The notes beneath the pieces were generated by a model. That model was given only the letters and a program-made list of their open reading frames with translations. It was not told the DNA's origin and ran no database searches. Both the position numbers and the translations under genes were made by a program. Positions 29,462-38,523 of a stretch of 64,000 bases of DNA are shown here, one piece after another (the first letter of the stretch is position 1; each line of letters opens with the position of its first letter). This stretch comes from Varroa destructor (Eukaryota > Arthropoda > Arachnida > Mesostigmata > Varroidae), in contig NW_019211458.1 in assembly GCF_002443255.2 (NCBI RefSeq), positions 34,962,096 through 35,026,095 of the forward strand. The letters run 5' to 3'.

Positions 29462-29759
29462 TGATCTCATGAGGCGTCGACGAGCCGTCCGAAACAATTT
29501 TCAAGTCTATCTTGTTGAATTGATGGCACACTATCCACGTGGGGTTTGTGGTAAAGAATTTCTTGACAACTTCAACAAATTGTCGGGGTCAAGGCTGGAC
29601 CTCGCTCGTTATGGATGCCACAGTGTTATCGAGATGATCGTCGACCTTGCAGATATATTCCGCTCCTTTTTGTCTGGTGTTGACGGAGAATTAATTAATA
29701 CTTTTTCCTGTCGAAATCACTATAGATTGGACAATCGTGCCAGTACAACGAAAAATTAA
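29462..29759 (+). CDS. LOTUS (OST-HTH) domain protein, exon or short gene (partial)
   Basis: The frame from the ATG at 29469 encodes 96 residues, and roughly residues 12-68 match the LOTUS fold. A first helix (VYLVELMAHYP) is followed by a Gly and Phe positions (GVCGKEFLDNFNKL). The SGSRLDLARYGCHSVIEMI segment matches the diagnostic LxxLGF/Y-x-S-hydrophobic core, and a closing LADIFRSF strand follows. LOTUS domains bind RNA or the Vasa helicase and occur in TDRD5, TDRD7, MARF1 and Oskar. A CGACAG acceptor at 29456-29461 would put the exon start at 29462, and an in-frame stop at 29442 bounds the frame upstream. No Tudor or NYN domain is seen nearby, so I cannot say which member it is. The frame ends at a stop without a convincing donor, so it could be a last exon, a small gene or a relic. 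Confidence 0.6.
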
Positions 29760-30566
29760 GTTCCACAGTTTGGCTTATGCAGTGTCAAACAGTGTTTACT
29801 TCACGTCTGAACTTATTTTTATTATGGCGAGTCGATATCTTGCATGTCGGTACTATTTACCGACTAGCAAGTGGTGACGTTGGGGTATTTAATTTAATGC
29901 TCGTTTTTCGTACGTGTAAAAAAGCTTCATGTTCTATATAGGGTGTTCTAGAACTGTTACAGGTGTCAAATCCTTTAAGGGATATAAAAGCTACGTAAAA
30001 AACATTATTTTCAGTGGAACCGTGGAACTTCGATGCGTGATACTACTGCTGATGCTGAAACTTTCACAACAGTGATACCATGAAAATCACTTGTAAAAGC
30101 ATGATGGCAAAAGATGACTAGCAGTCACAGCATACAGGCTGAGGTACGTGGTGCCTAGAGAACAGAGGGCTGGCGTAACGTAGGACGGAAAAATAAAACA
30201 TCCCCGGAACTAAAAATGAAAGTGAAAAGCTTTCATGTAAAAGAATTTGCGAAATTTCTCCGAAACTACCAATGAATGTTATACAAAAAAAAAATATACG
30301 TAACAGTAATCACACAAAGTGCAGTACACCATGGTTTAGCATGTATTCACAAACAAGAACCACAAGACACAGGAGGAATTGATTAAAATTTGTAGCTTCG
30401 TCTTAAAAATTAAGTTATTTAGTATCTGTCCACTAGAGCATCTTCTAGCATTAGGCATATCACAATCTGTGTCAGACTTAATGCTTCTATTACGGAAGTA
30501 CCAATCAAGAAAATGCCGCGACGAGTTATCGTTGTAAAATATTACGGCATATCTGTTTAACCCATG

Positions 30567-30609
30567 AATTTAGCAAGATGCCAAAAATAGTTTGATATCT
30601 TGCTAAATT
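30567..30609. repeat. 13-bp perfect inverted repeat with 17-nt loop
   Basis: Arm 30567-30579 (aatttagcaagat) is the exact reverse complement of 30597-30609. AT-rich spacer surrounds it. It could be a relic of a small inverted-repeat element or a chance hairpin. Confidence 0.85.
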
Positions 30610-32510
30610 TGACAAAGGCCCACCGTGTTTTCAAACGGTTTCTATGCCGTTTAAAAGCTTTCAGGTCTGTCGGAAGGATTCCGCAACCAGATACCTTAAA
30701 GAGTCGAGGGAAATTTCGTAAAAAGGTTTCTCCCTCATCCTTAAAAGATTAGGCTTAATTAATGGCCACGGATTGCGTGCTCAAACAGACATGAATAGTC
30801 TACTACATTGGTTAGTATGTTGGGAAACATCCGCTGACGATTCCGAAGAGTGGCACGACTTTGTAGAGATATCGGAAATCTCCGAAAATTCACTCGGGGT
30901 TCAGGTATTCAGAACAGGCTTTGGGCTTCGCTGCTGGCTGATTCTGTGCAGCTCAATACTATTCGGACGAGACATTCGGAGTAGCTCGACTACTTTAATG
31001 AGCACAGTGGTTAACTGCCTTGGATGCCCGATTCTTCAAGTTCAGGTTTAATCGTTTATTTATACATGAAAAACTCTGACCTATATAACATCGTTTGACA
31101 TCTGGCAATATTAGATTATGAATTTTCCATTGCGGCAGTCTTCACTTGCTGTAAATTAGTGGAGATTTTTACTCCACTCTTATTTTTTATATCATCGAGA
31201 AAAAGGATGTGTCGCAATGCGTCACATCTAAGGCTTACTAAAGCATTTCAGTAACCCCGTTGGCGTTTGGAGGATACCAAGTCAAAGAAAAAGGTCGTCG
31301 TTTGAAGCACAAACAATAGGACTTCCTCCATTTTAGGAATTCTTTTGTGATCTATTTGAAAACTGAATAATAAAACTTATTGAATTCACAATTAACCTTT
31401 CCTAATGCATATACAAAGGGTAGTGTATTATCTAATGTCGGAAAGAAGCACCATCGGTGTTTCTTCTCGACATTGGAATGATTTTTTTGGATTTAGCTTC
31501 CTAAACAGTGTTTTGTCTTTTGAAGGCTTCCATATAACAGTCTATAATAAACAGGTTGACTTTAATGCGAGGAACAGTTTAACGAAAAGATCTAAGAGGA
31601 ATTCTCAGTAAGAAATGCGAGAGCTAGAAATACGACTGAATATAACAATTTTAGGTAGAGGAACACGTAAAGTGTTGTTACTCAAAGGTACTTATATATA
31701 CTGTGCAACAAGATACCTTGCATAGACCCATTTTTGACTGTTCGTTTTTCTATTTTTTCTGAAATCAATTTGAACCTCTGCTATACCTAAATATTTCGTC
31801 TTACATCCCCTACAGTTTTTCAAGGAAGCACCCCAAAATCCCCCAGAAGTCAATAAAAACCTTACCAATAAACATACACAGATGATGCATATCATTAGCA
31901 TTGATATTAGAAGATAGAATGTAGATATCTAAGCCTGAAGATCGTGCAAAGCAGGGATTTTTGATCGTGCGGTCTAAGGATTGTAGTTGCCGGCTAAGGA
32001 TTCAGCTTCACTGTTCATCCTGGGGGCAGCCTTTGTATTAGCAATAATTAGGTAACGTTGAAAAAACTATTTGCAGTCAATTTTCTGCAATAAATGAGAG
32101 GTGTCTATATCTCGCTCTGGAAAGACTTTAATCTTTTATTCATGGTTTAATCTATAACTCAGTAAATATTCGTTTGAAAGTTACAATTCAATAAATATTG
32201 ATATAATAGAATGAATGAAATAATCAAGCTAAATTTCTCGCGTTTAAGCAGTGCTTAACTTCAGCGACATCTTAATGGCAAGCAATGCATGAATATTTTT
32301 TAGTACGATCGAAGCTATGCTTTTTCTATTGTTATTCCGCTGACCATCGTATCAGGCAATCGCTGGGTATCGGCTTCTCCTACATAGTTGTCACTCGGAT
32401 CGGCGTTGTGTGTATAGCGTACATATTAGATATCAAATTAACCAATAAACAGTGGTTATTATTACGCGTACTATTACGTTATATGCAGTATGTATAATGA
32501 CTGAGATATA

Positions 32511-32549
32511 AAACGATAATAGATAATCTCTAATTATTTATTATCGTTT
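32511..32549. repeat. 17-bp near-perfect hairpin
   Basis: Arm 32511-32527 pairs with 32533-32549 over 17 positions with one G-T wobble and a 5-nt loop. It is highly AT-rich. No gene overlaps it. Confidence 0.8.
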
Positions 32550-33170
32550 ATTATCATAGTGTACTCAAGTGAAACCGGTTTATATTGATCAAGTTGGCTT
32601 GATGGAAAAACTCCTCAAACGTCTATGAACTTAATGCAAATCGTACGATCTAAAGACTACTTTCAATCAGATAACCGATAATCGGAGAACGATGAAGGAC
32701 GGCTAACCAGACATTTTTTGCTCATTTTTGATGAAAAATACCTGTTTTTGCTAAAACCTTTATGTGCTAGATCTAAACAAATTCTATATGCTAACGCCAG
32801 AATGGTCGACATATCTCAGAACACGCTCTTTAAGTCGTTGTAATACCATTACGATAAAAACTCATAGAAACAAAACCTGGATAAGTTAAAATAGAAAATT
32901 AAAGTTCACCGTTTACTTCACAATGACGATTTAATGCACAAATAGATTATAATCGCATCCTTTTTTCTATAAAATATGCTAGACAAGGTTCACTACTTCA
33001 CTTTTCTCAGATAAAGCAGCACACAGTAAGGCTAACTACATATGAGGTAGTAGTTTTCTAAGTAAAAACACTTTAATTATGGCTTAAGTTACAGCTGCAC
33101 TTTGTTCAAATATTTGATTTTATTATCCTCGATAGAGCACACACTCCACATTTTGACTTTTTCTCTTTCA

Positions 33171-33176
33171 TTTATT
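33171..33176 (-). promoter_or_regulatory. AATAAA polyadenylation signal
   Basis: On the minus strand AATAAA lies about 170 nt past the stop codon of the MALSU1-like gene. An ATTAAA variant is nearer, at about 33238-33243. Either could define its 3' end. Confidence 0.4.
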
Positions 33177-33344
33177 TCCCCATCTTCTCATTTATAATAA
33201 CAGTACTTCTTGTTCTTTGCTAGCCTTTCAGCGAACATTTAATTTTCATTCAAATGGATAGCTGAGAATAACAACATCGAACAGGGACACTAGCGCAGCT
33301 GTCTCGTGTATGAGCTGCGACGACGTTCTGATCAAAACATGAGT

Positions 33345-33472
33345 TTATGGCGAGTCTGTAGATGTAGTCGCATGTTGCGGGATAAGGCTTCGAACAAAAC
33401 TCATGTGCTTCTCAAGTGTGTCAACATCTTCTTGTTCGCCATTATCCCGTACTAGATCGTCCATATCGGCAC
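33345..33472 (-). CDS. MALSU1: MALSU1-like exon 4 (C-terminal tail and stop)
   Basis: A good polypyrimidine acceptor CTGTCTTCAG|GT restores the frame from exon 3 and leads to 42 codons ending in TAA at 33345-33347. The tail is acidic and not conserved, as is usual for the family. Confidence 0.75.
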
Positions 33473-35670
33473 CTGAAGACAGAATTTTACCCAAGGAAAA
33501 GGAATAGAAATGCATGAGGCGGTACGTCTGCTGCTAACCCATATATTCTTCACTATTGGTGCATGCATTTAATGCGTACTACTCTAAAAACTGGATTACA
33601 AAAACGATGTTAAACGTAAGCTAAAGTAAGATTCGTTTTTGTGCTGAGATTCAGTGGCGCTTAAGCTTTCATTATACGGCTTCATGCATGCAATTTAAAA
33701 CATACGTTTGTAAGCTCGCGGTTGAAATTCCCTTTAAAGATAGATAGGATATTGTTGAAACTGCAACAAGGACTATCTCGAGACTGCCTGAGATGTCATT
33801 AATTTCAAGAATTTTTTTGTCGGTAATTGTCTTTGCTAAACGAGCACACTAGTATGGCAAACGAACAATATGATTTGAATATTTAAAACTCATACATTCG
33901 CACGGATATCATAGATCTTTTAAATTATCATTCGGTGCACTTCACACTGTTGTAGGTGTCGATTTTTGTTTTATAAATGAGGATCCAAATTCGAACTTGG
34001 ACACCTGAATTTTTCGTCGAATCACAAAAAGAGAGGAATGAAAGGCATCTCGGAGGGTAATCCAAGATTTCGGTGATTTATAGGGACACACAGATAGTAC
34101 TTACCAACGGTCCATAGCGTCTCAAGATCATACTTTTCTCGCGTTTGCTGATCAAAGATGTGCAAAACAATATTTCCCATATCGAGTACCTTCCAGTCAT
34201 CAGAGTCCATCCCTTCGATCTTTAGAGCAGCATCATCCGCCCGCTTTTTACGTTTGAACTAGTCAATAGCAAATACACAATGCGTAAAAAGTTGCCATTA
34301 ACAAGCTATGGAAATTAGCCGGACATTGTTGTAAAAGCGAACATAATCGGTTTTGACTTTCCGCAGTCGTTAGTATCTATACTTTCTTTGGACTTAGATG
34401 TGTTTTAAAACCTCCTCGTGTACATTATGTTATACATTTCTGTGATGTCTTACCATTTTTCTGAGGTATTGCGTAATGGCCTTTGCCTGTCTAACGGATA
34501 TAGCTGAGCAAATCACGAGATAATCAGCGTAAGGAAGATTCGGGGGAATCTTAATAACCACTACGTCCAGTAGCCGCTCCTCGCGAAGAACGCTTACCAA
34601 ATCATCAATATCGAAGACGCCAGTTTCACCGCGTGGTAGTTTAATTCCTACTTAAAAAAACAAGAAGTAGATATAACGAGCAGTTAGGTAAGACCATACT
34701 CATTGTATTAATGAGAAACTGTTTTATTATATAAATATAAATGGCATCCTATCAAGTGTTATATATAACGCTTGTATACGGATTAGTATATTTATTTATA
34801 TGTATTTACAGAGGAGTGTTGCGCAAACTCTAGATTATTGAACCTGTCTAGATATGCTGCCAGAAGTGCATTATGTCCCTTCAGCCTTCACTGGATTTTA
34901 CTAGGTAAGGCAAGAAGAGAATTTTTATTGAAATTGTCATTTAACACAGATACACAACAACATACACAAAGCGAAATTACTGTTATTAGCGAAATTACTA
35001 AATGGGATTTTGTAGAATAAGGCAATCATTCATGGTGAAACAATAAGCTTTGCACAAGTGCAGGATTTTTAGGATAACGCAACGTTGTATATTTAATACT
35101 TGAGGAAATTTATTTAATCTTAAGAAGTACACCAACCCAATGTCTTAACTATTTTTGTTTTATAAATTATGTGTACACCCTTCTTTGCGCTTCTCTCCAC
35201 CGTGTGTTATTCTATAAAGAAGTTCGTTGTAAAAGAGCATATGAATTACCTACCTTTTCTGTTCTATCCTATAAGCAAAACGCTAAATTCATTTGGAGAC
35301 TTTCGTAGATCGCATAGACAACATCAATTCATAATAAATCTTGGAGATATTTCATAAAACAAGGAAGCATTGTGATCCCTTTACGAGTACCTCTCAAAAG
35401 ATCAACCTTCTGCTGTTCTGGATAGTAGTCATTATAGGTATGCTGTGCATCCAGTTTCTCTTGATGATCCCAGATGATTTCCGTCTCATCCGTAAGCCTT
35501 TGTTTATGCACCTTTATTGAGGGCTTCATAGTGACGTGATTGTCTGAGACTTCCGAATCGTTTTCGGCCCCAATGTCCGAAGAACTTTTACTGTTACCGT
35601 CGGACGATCCTATACTTGGTGCTCTGTCTTTAAGTATACGTGAAGTGTGCAGAGAGCGAATAAAGCTCAT
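33345..35670 (-). CDS. MALSU1: MALSU1/RsfS-like mitochondrial ribosome silencing factor, four exons
   Basis: The family (DUF143, Oligomerization domain) binds uL14 of the large mitoribosomal subunit, assists its assembly and blocks premature joining of subunits. Four exons, 35670-35391, 34647-34454, 34258-34105 and 33472-33345, join with matching phases (1, 0, 1) and GT-AG borders into 251 residues from the ATG at 35668-35670. The first exon begins with MSFIRSLHTSR, which looks like a mitochondrial presequence, followed by a variable acidic linker. Exon 2 carries the fold start (GVFDIDDLVSVLREE, VVVIKIPP, YADYLVICSA). Exon 3 carries the hallmark DSDDWKVLDMGNIVLHIF and TREKYDLETLW. Exon 4 is a variable tail. 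The frame is also open upstream to an ATG at 35760, which could be the start if an upstream 5' exon exists. Identification of the family is firm; the start is less so. Confidence 0.85.
33954..34006 (+). other. 53-nt tRNA-like fold in MALSU1-like intron 3
   Basis: AGGTGTC at 33954-33960 pairs with GACACCT at 34000-34006 like an acceptor stem. Inside, CCAA (33985-33988) and TTGG (33997-34000) close a loop containing ATTCGAAC, like a T arm. The segment ATAAATGAGG-ATCC-AAATTCGAA resembles the anticodon/variable/T-arm part of the relic at 44.26 kb. It is too short for a normal nuclear tRNA. It may be a truncated tRNA-derived element or chance. Confidence 0.25.
34105..34258 (-). CDS. MALSU1: MALSU1-like exon 3 (second half of RsfS domain)
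   Basis: The acceptor is TTGACTAG|TTC and the donor is CCGTTG|GTAAGT. The exon is 154 nt, enters in phase 0 and leaves in phase 1. It contains the family signature DDWKVLDMGNIVLHIFDQQT. Confidence 0.9.
34454..34647 (-). CDS. MALSU1: MALSU1-like exon 2 (first half of RsfS domain)
   Basis: The acceptor is TTTAAGTAG|GA and the donor is AAAATG|GTAAGA. The exon is 194 nt, enters in phase 1 and leaves in phase 0. It encodes the IDDLVSVLREE helix and the beta strands around VVVIKIPP and YADYLVICSA. Confidence 0.85.
35391..35670 (-). CDS. MALSU1: MALSU1-like exon 1 (presequence and linker)
   Basis: The exon ends at an AGAG|GTACTC donor in phase 1. The open frame extends upstream to 35769, and a possible CTTCAG acceptor lies at about 35750, so the true 5' border is uncertain. 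An early basic stretch is followed by a Ser/Asp/Glu-rich linker, and the exon ends just before the conserved domain. Confidence 0.7.
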
Positions 35671-35871
35671 CGTTGACAGTTCTCGCTTTTCTGCTATATG
35701 AGCTGGAGCCACGAATGATTTAGGCGCAGCGTCCTCATCACTTTGCTGAAGATCGTACATAACACACAAAATATGTAGGTATTAGTGTGGCGTTCTTCCC
35801 AAGAACAAATAGGAGGTAGAAAACCCAATTGGACACACATGCTAGACAGTATTTCGGAAATTAACATATGT

Positions 35872-35877
35872 TTTATT
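35872..35877 (-). promoter_or_regulatory. AATAAA polyadenylation signal between the two minus-strand genes
   Basis: On the minus strand AATAAA lies about 190 nt past the stop of the 120-residue gene and about 110 nt before the first in-frame ATG of the MALSU1-like gene. It supports treating the two as separate transcripts in a very tight tandem. Confidence 0.4.
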
Positions 35878-36066
35878 TGTTTTAAATATGCTGGAAGCAT
35901 TTCCTCAGCAGACTAATTTGAGGTTTATAGTATGTATATTGAACAATTATATGCGACCTTGATTTACGCTTTAGCATGACTTATCTAAATTTGTTCTCGA
36001 AAAAGCTAATTTTTCCTAATAATGAAGAAATTTTTGCTAATTGTCTTAGTCAAGCATTCTCGCCTG

Positions 36067-36377
36067 TTAGTCTAGGAAATTGACCTTGTCTTTTGAATGA
36101 TCTTTCTTTTGCTTTCGCTGTTGTCTCTGTTCTTTGCGTTTTTCTGCGCCCACGTCGAACTCATCGTAGAGTTCGTTGAGATAACCTCGTGTTTCGTGAT
36201 CTGGCTCCCCAAGCTTTTCAAGAAGCTTTCGCTCCTCATCCGTCATCGGTACCTTTGTAGGCTGGAGTCTCGTTACCGCTCTATGAATACAGCGATGACC
36301 AAGGCACGTTGACACCCTGTTGGTAAAATCGGCCTGAACGCTCCGACGGATTCCATCGGCAGAACCAGGTCGAAAGG
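36067..36377 (-). CDS. Unrecognised basic protein, exon 2
   Basis: The open frame runs 103 codons to the stop and carries nearly all of the protein. The strongly biased Lys/Glu/Arg/Gln composition at its end and the clean stop argue for real coding sequence. Confidence 0.65.
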
Positions 36378-37544
36378 CTAATAAAATTCAATGATATTAT
36401 CGAATTAGTCAGCAAAATAAGAGCTTTATTACTTGAAAGTTTCGGATATCAAGATTTACAAAGAGGAAAAACTTCTACTTTATGAAATCATACAGACAAA
36501 TGTCTTCGAAATATAGGGCACCCTTTAAATATAGATTTGCTAGTATTCGTGTGCTTGTTCATCGTAATTTATGTTGGTTTGGATCTGCTGAGAAAAAACG
36601 AATTACGTTAGACAAGAAATGAGTTCGTACCAGGACACGTCTGCCTAGAAGTACAGGCATGACATACCTATCATTAACACGTGTGCGTTACATCGGCTGA
36701 GCTGGTACTCTCACGTTGTAAGAAAGCAACATGCAAGAGCTTTGGTGAAATCTGATTGGAAACGCACGTCTTATTATGACAAAGGATGGCAGCATTGGTA
36801 TTTTGAAGACGTGTTCTTTTGCAGAATCCAAGTGACTCATTGTATGGCTGAATCGCAGTAAGAGAGCAAAAAGCATGGGGCACTAACCGATTTTTAGGCG
36901 AACATAGTTCTGCTTGTTAGCGTGATTAACAGATCATTACAACGTTATATAAGGCGCTAGTAAGTCATATTTAGATATATTTCAACAATTTTAGAACAAA
37001 TATTAACTCCGCGTCAATTCGTGGTAGTGAACTAGATAAACCGCTCGCCTCTGTAGTCTGCTTATATTCTCTCAAGCAATGACAGCAAATTACTGTTAGA
37101 AGAAATAATTTAAATAATACTGAATTTTCTAGGTTGTTAGCTTCACCTTAATGTGGGTTGCCAATATGATCACTAGATAGGTTGGTATTAACGAAGTGCC
37201 AGGAATTTCTCTTCTGGTTAACTTAAAGTTCTAACTGTAATTCCCCCTAAGCTTTTTATACGATACGATTACATTCCTTATTTAACTCATAGCTTACAAA
37301 AAAATGTATTATATTGTTCATATTACTCTCTCCAAGTGCGAACTTTAAAGCGTCCATCGCAAGGGAGTAACTAGGGCAATGCAAATTTTAGGATATTCGC
37401 ATTGCATTTCAGATTTCAATTAAATTTTACTATTTGCTTAACGGGTAATATATTCACATTAATGATAAAAGTTTAGTTTAGAGTTAACGAACCTGTTGCT
37501 CCTCGACTTGACATCGTCATCAATGCGCTCCGCAGAGCAGCCAT
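36067..37544 (-). CDS. Unrecognised 120-residue basic protein, two exons
   Basis: Exon 1 (37544-37493) and exon 2 (36377-36067) join in phase 1 (ACAG|GTTCGT donor, TTATTAG|CC acceptor) into 120 residues ending in TAA. The first 40 residues are rich in Ala, Arg and Ser with few acids (start MAALRSALMTMSSRGA), which fits a mitochondrial presequence. The middle has TDEERKLLEKLGEPDHETRG and an acidic YLNELYDEFDVG, and the end is a Lys/Arg/Gln-rich helix. It looks like a small mitochondrial assembly or ribosome-associated factor, but I do not recognise the family, so the role is inference. It lies directly ahead of the MALSU1-like gene and divergent from mitoferrin. The donor is weaker than consensus. 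Confidence 0.6.
37493..37544 (-). CDS. Unrecognised basic protein, exon 1
   Basis: Seventeen codons plus one base from the ATG at 37542-37544. The intron to exon 2 is about 1.1 kb and contains only short AT-rich frames. Confidence 0.55.
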
Positions 37545-38409
37545 GCTCGCAGATGGCAGCAGAAATCCCACGCTGCTAATCAAGTATTCACTTCAGCCAC
37601 ACTAACTATTCGTCTTCTTTTAAATAAGCAGGGAAATACACCAAACTATCAAAAGCTGCACAATGGAAAAAGTGCTTCATACACAGTGTTAGTTAAACTA
37701 ACTAAGACGGTCAGCACAGTTAGCTGTTTAATGAGTACTCACGCTATACAAATTAACCATGTAGGAACATATTCGAACGCCTTGTTCGCAAAGATAAGTG
37801 CGCTATTCTCTACACTACAGTGCTGAACACCTCGCACAGCAACAGCGGCCCAACTCACAGATAGTAGACCTCACGCGCTCTCCTCCGACACCGCGGCCGA
37901 AGACTGAACGTAAATAACAACAATAGGCAACCTGCTTTCACAGACACAGAGGGTAAATACGCCTATTTCTGGGAGCGCGAATTCATTGTAAATAACGGGT
38001 GGAGATTTCTTGAAGTTCGTAACGAGTCAGTTGTCGGTATCAATAGAATTTGCACAATGAGATTTCACGGTCCAGCTAACAGCTGGGCTATGCTCCGTCG
38101 TCGGGGTTAATTCTAAAGCGGTGAAATTCGTATTGGCTGTTACTCTCCGCAGATCTGTCGTCTGCTAGACCCCATCTTGACTTTTCGTGCTGATGTACAT
38201 TTTGGTCGGTGTGTTCCTGTGGTAGTAGTCGGGCGGTGTGTGGTGTATAGCAGCGGTATCCGTCCGGCCTTATCTATCGCTCGTTCTGTATGGTGCAATA
38301 TTGGCGATGGCCTCATTGTAAAACGTGACCATTGTCGTTGATTCAACGAAACTCTATTAGGTGTAACTCGGTTGTCCCGCGTACAGATTAGTAATTAGCT
38401 CCTTACGGC
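37545..38409. promoter_or_regulatory. Shared 5' region of the divergent mitoferrin and 120-residue gene
   Basis: About 865 bp separate the two start codons. The stretch 37800-38400 is GC-richer than the surroundings and has no clear TATA box near either start, as is usual for housekeeping promoters. The minus-strand open frame at 38140-38346 lies in it and has no recognisable content. A bidirectional promoter is inferred from the layout only. Confidence 0.4.
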
Positions 38410-38523
38410 ATGGAAGACGAGTACGAAAGCCTTCCTTCGGCCTCGACGCCCGTCCACATGCTGGCTGGAGCCGCTGCTGGGATTATGGAGCACTGCGTGA
38501 TGTACCCCCTCGACTCCGTCAAG
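38410..38523 (+). CDS. SLC25A28/37: Mitoferrin (mitochondrial iron carrier), exon 1
   Basis: Mitoferrin is the inner-membrane carrier of the SLC25 family that brings ferrous iron into the matrix for heme and Fe-S cluster synthesis. This exon encodes 38 residues from the ATG: a short acidic start (MEDEYESLP) and the first half of the first repeat, including the carrier signature PLDSVK (P-x-D-x-x-K) preceded by [10 protein letters not shown], the mitoferrin form of transmembrane helix 1. The donor is GTCAAG|GTAGGA in phase 0. Exons 2 and 3 follow at 44783 and 47501 and together give about 190 residues. The family is about 310-380 residues long, so the third repeat is missing from the model. 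Which paralogue it is cannot be told, since arthropods usually have one. Confidence 0.9.

Larger units (their letters stand above)
29760..33170. other. AT-rich DNA, weak candidate frames only
   Basis: A plus frame at 30773-31051 could contain an exon (acceptor AACAG near 30782-30788, internal WHDFVEISEISEN stretch), but the minus strand is almost equally open there. Two hairpins lie at 30567-30609 and 32511-32549. No other gene, RNA or repeat is supported. Confidence 0.3.

Noticed and set aside
30773..31051. Plus-strand open frame of 92 codons as a further LOTUS-gene exon
   Set aside because: The minus strand is open over the same stretch with a single stop, and neither translation has a recognisable domain. 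It is kept only as a weak candidate.
38140..38346. Minus-strand frame of 68 codons between the divergent genes
   Set aside because: It lies in the presumed promoter region, has no domain and is most likely chance.
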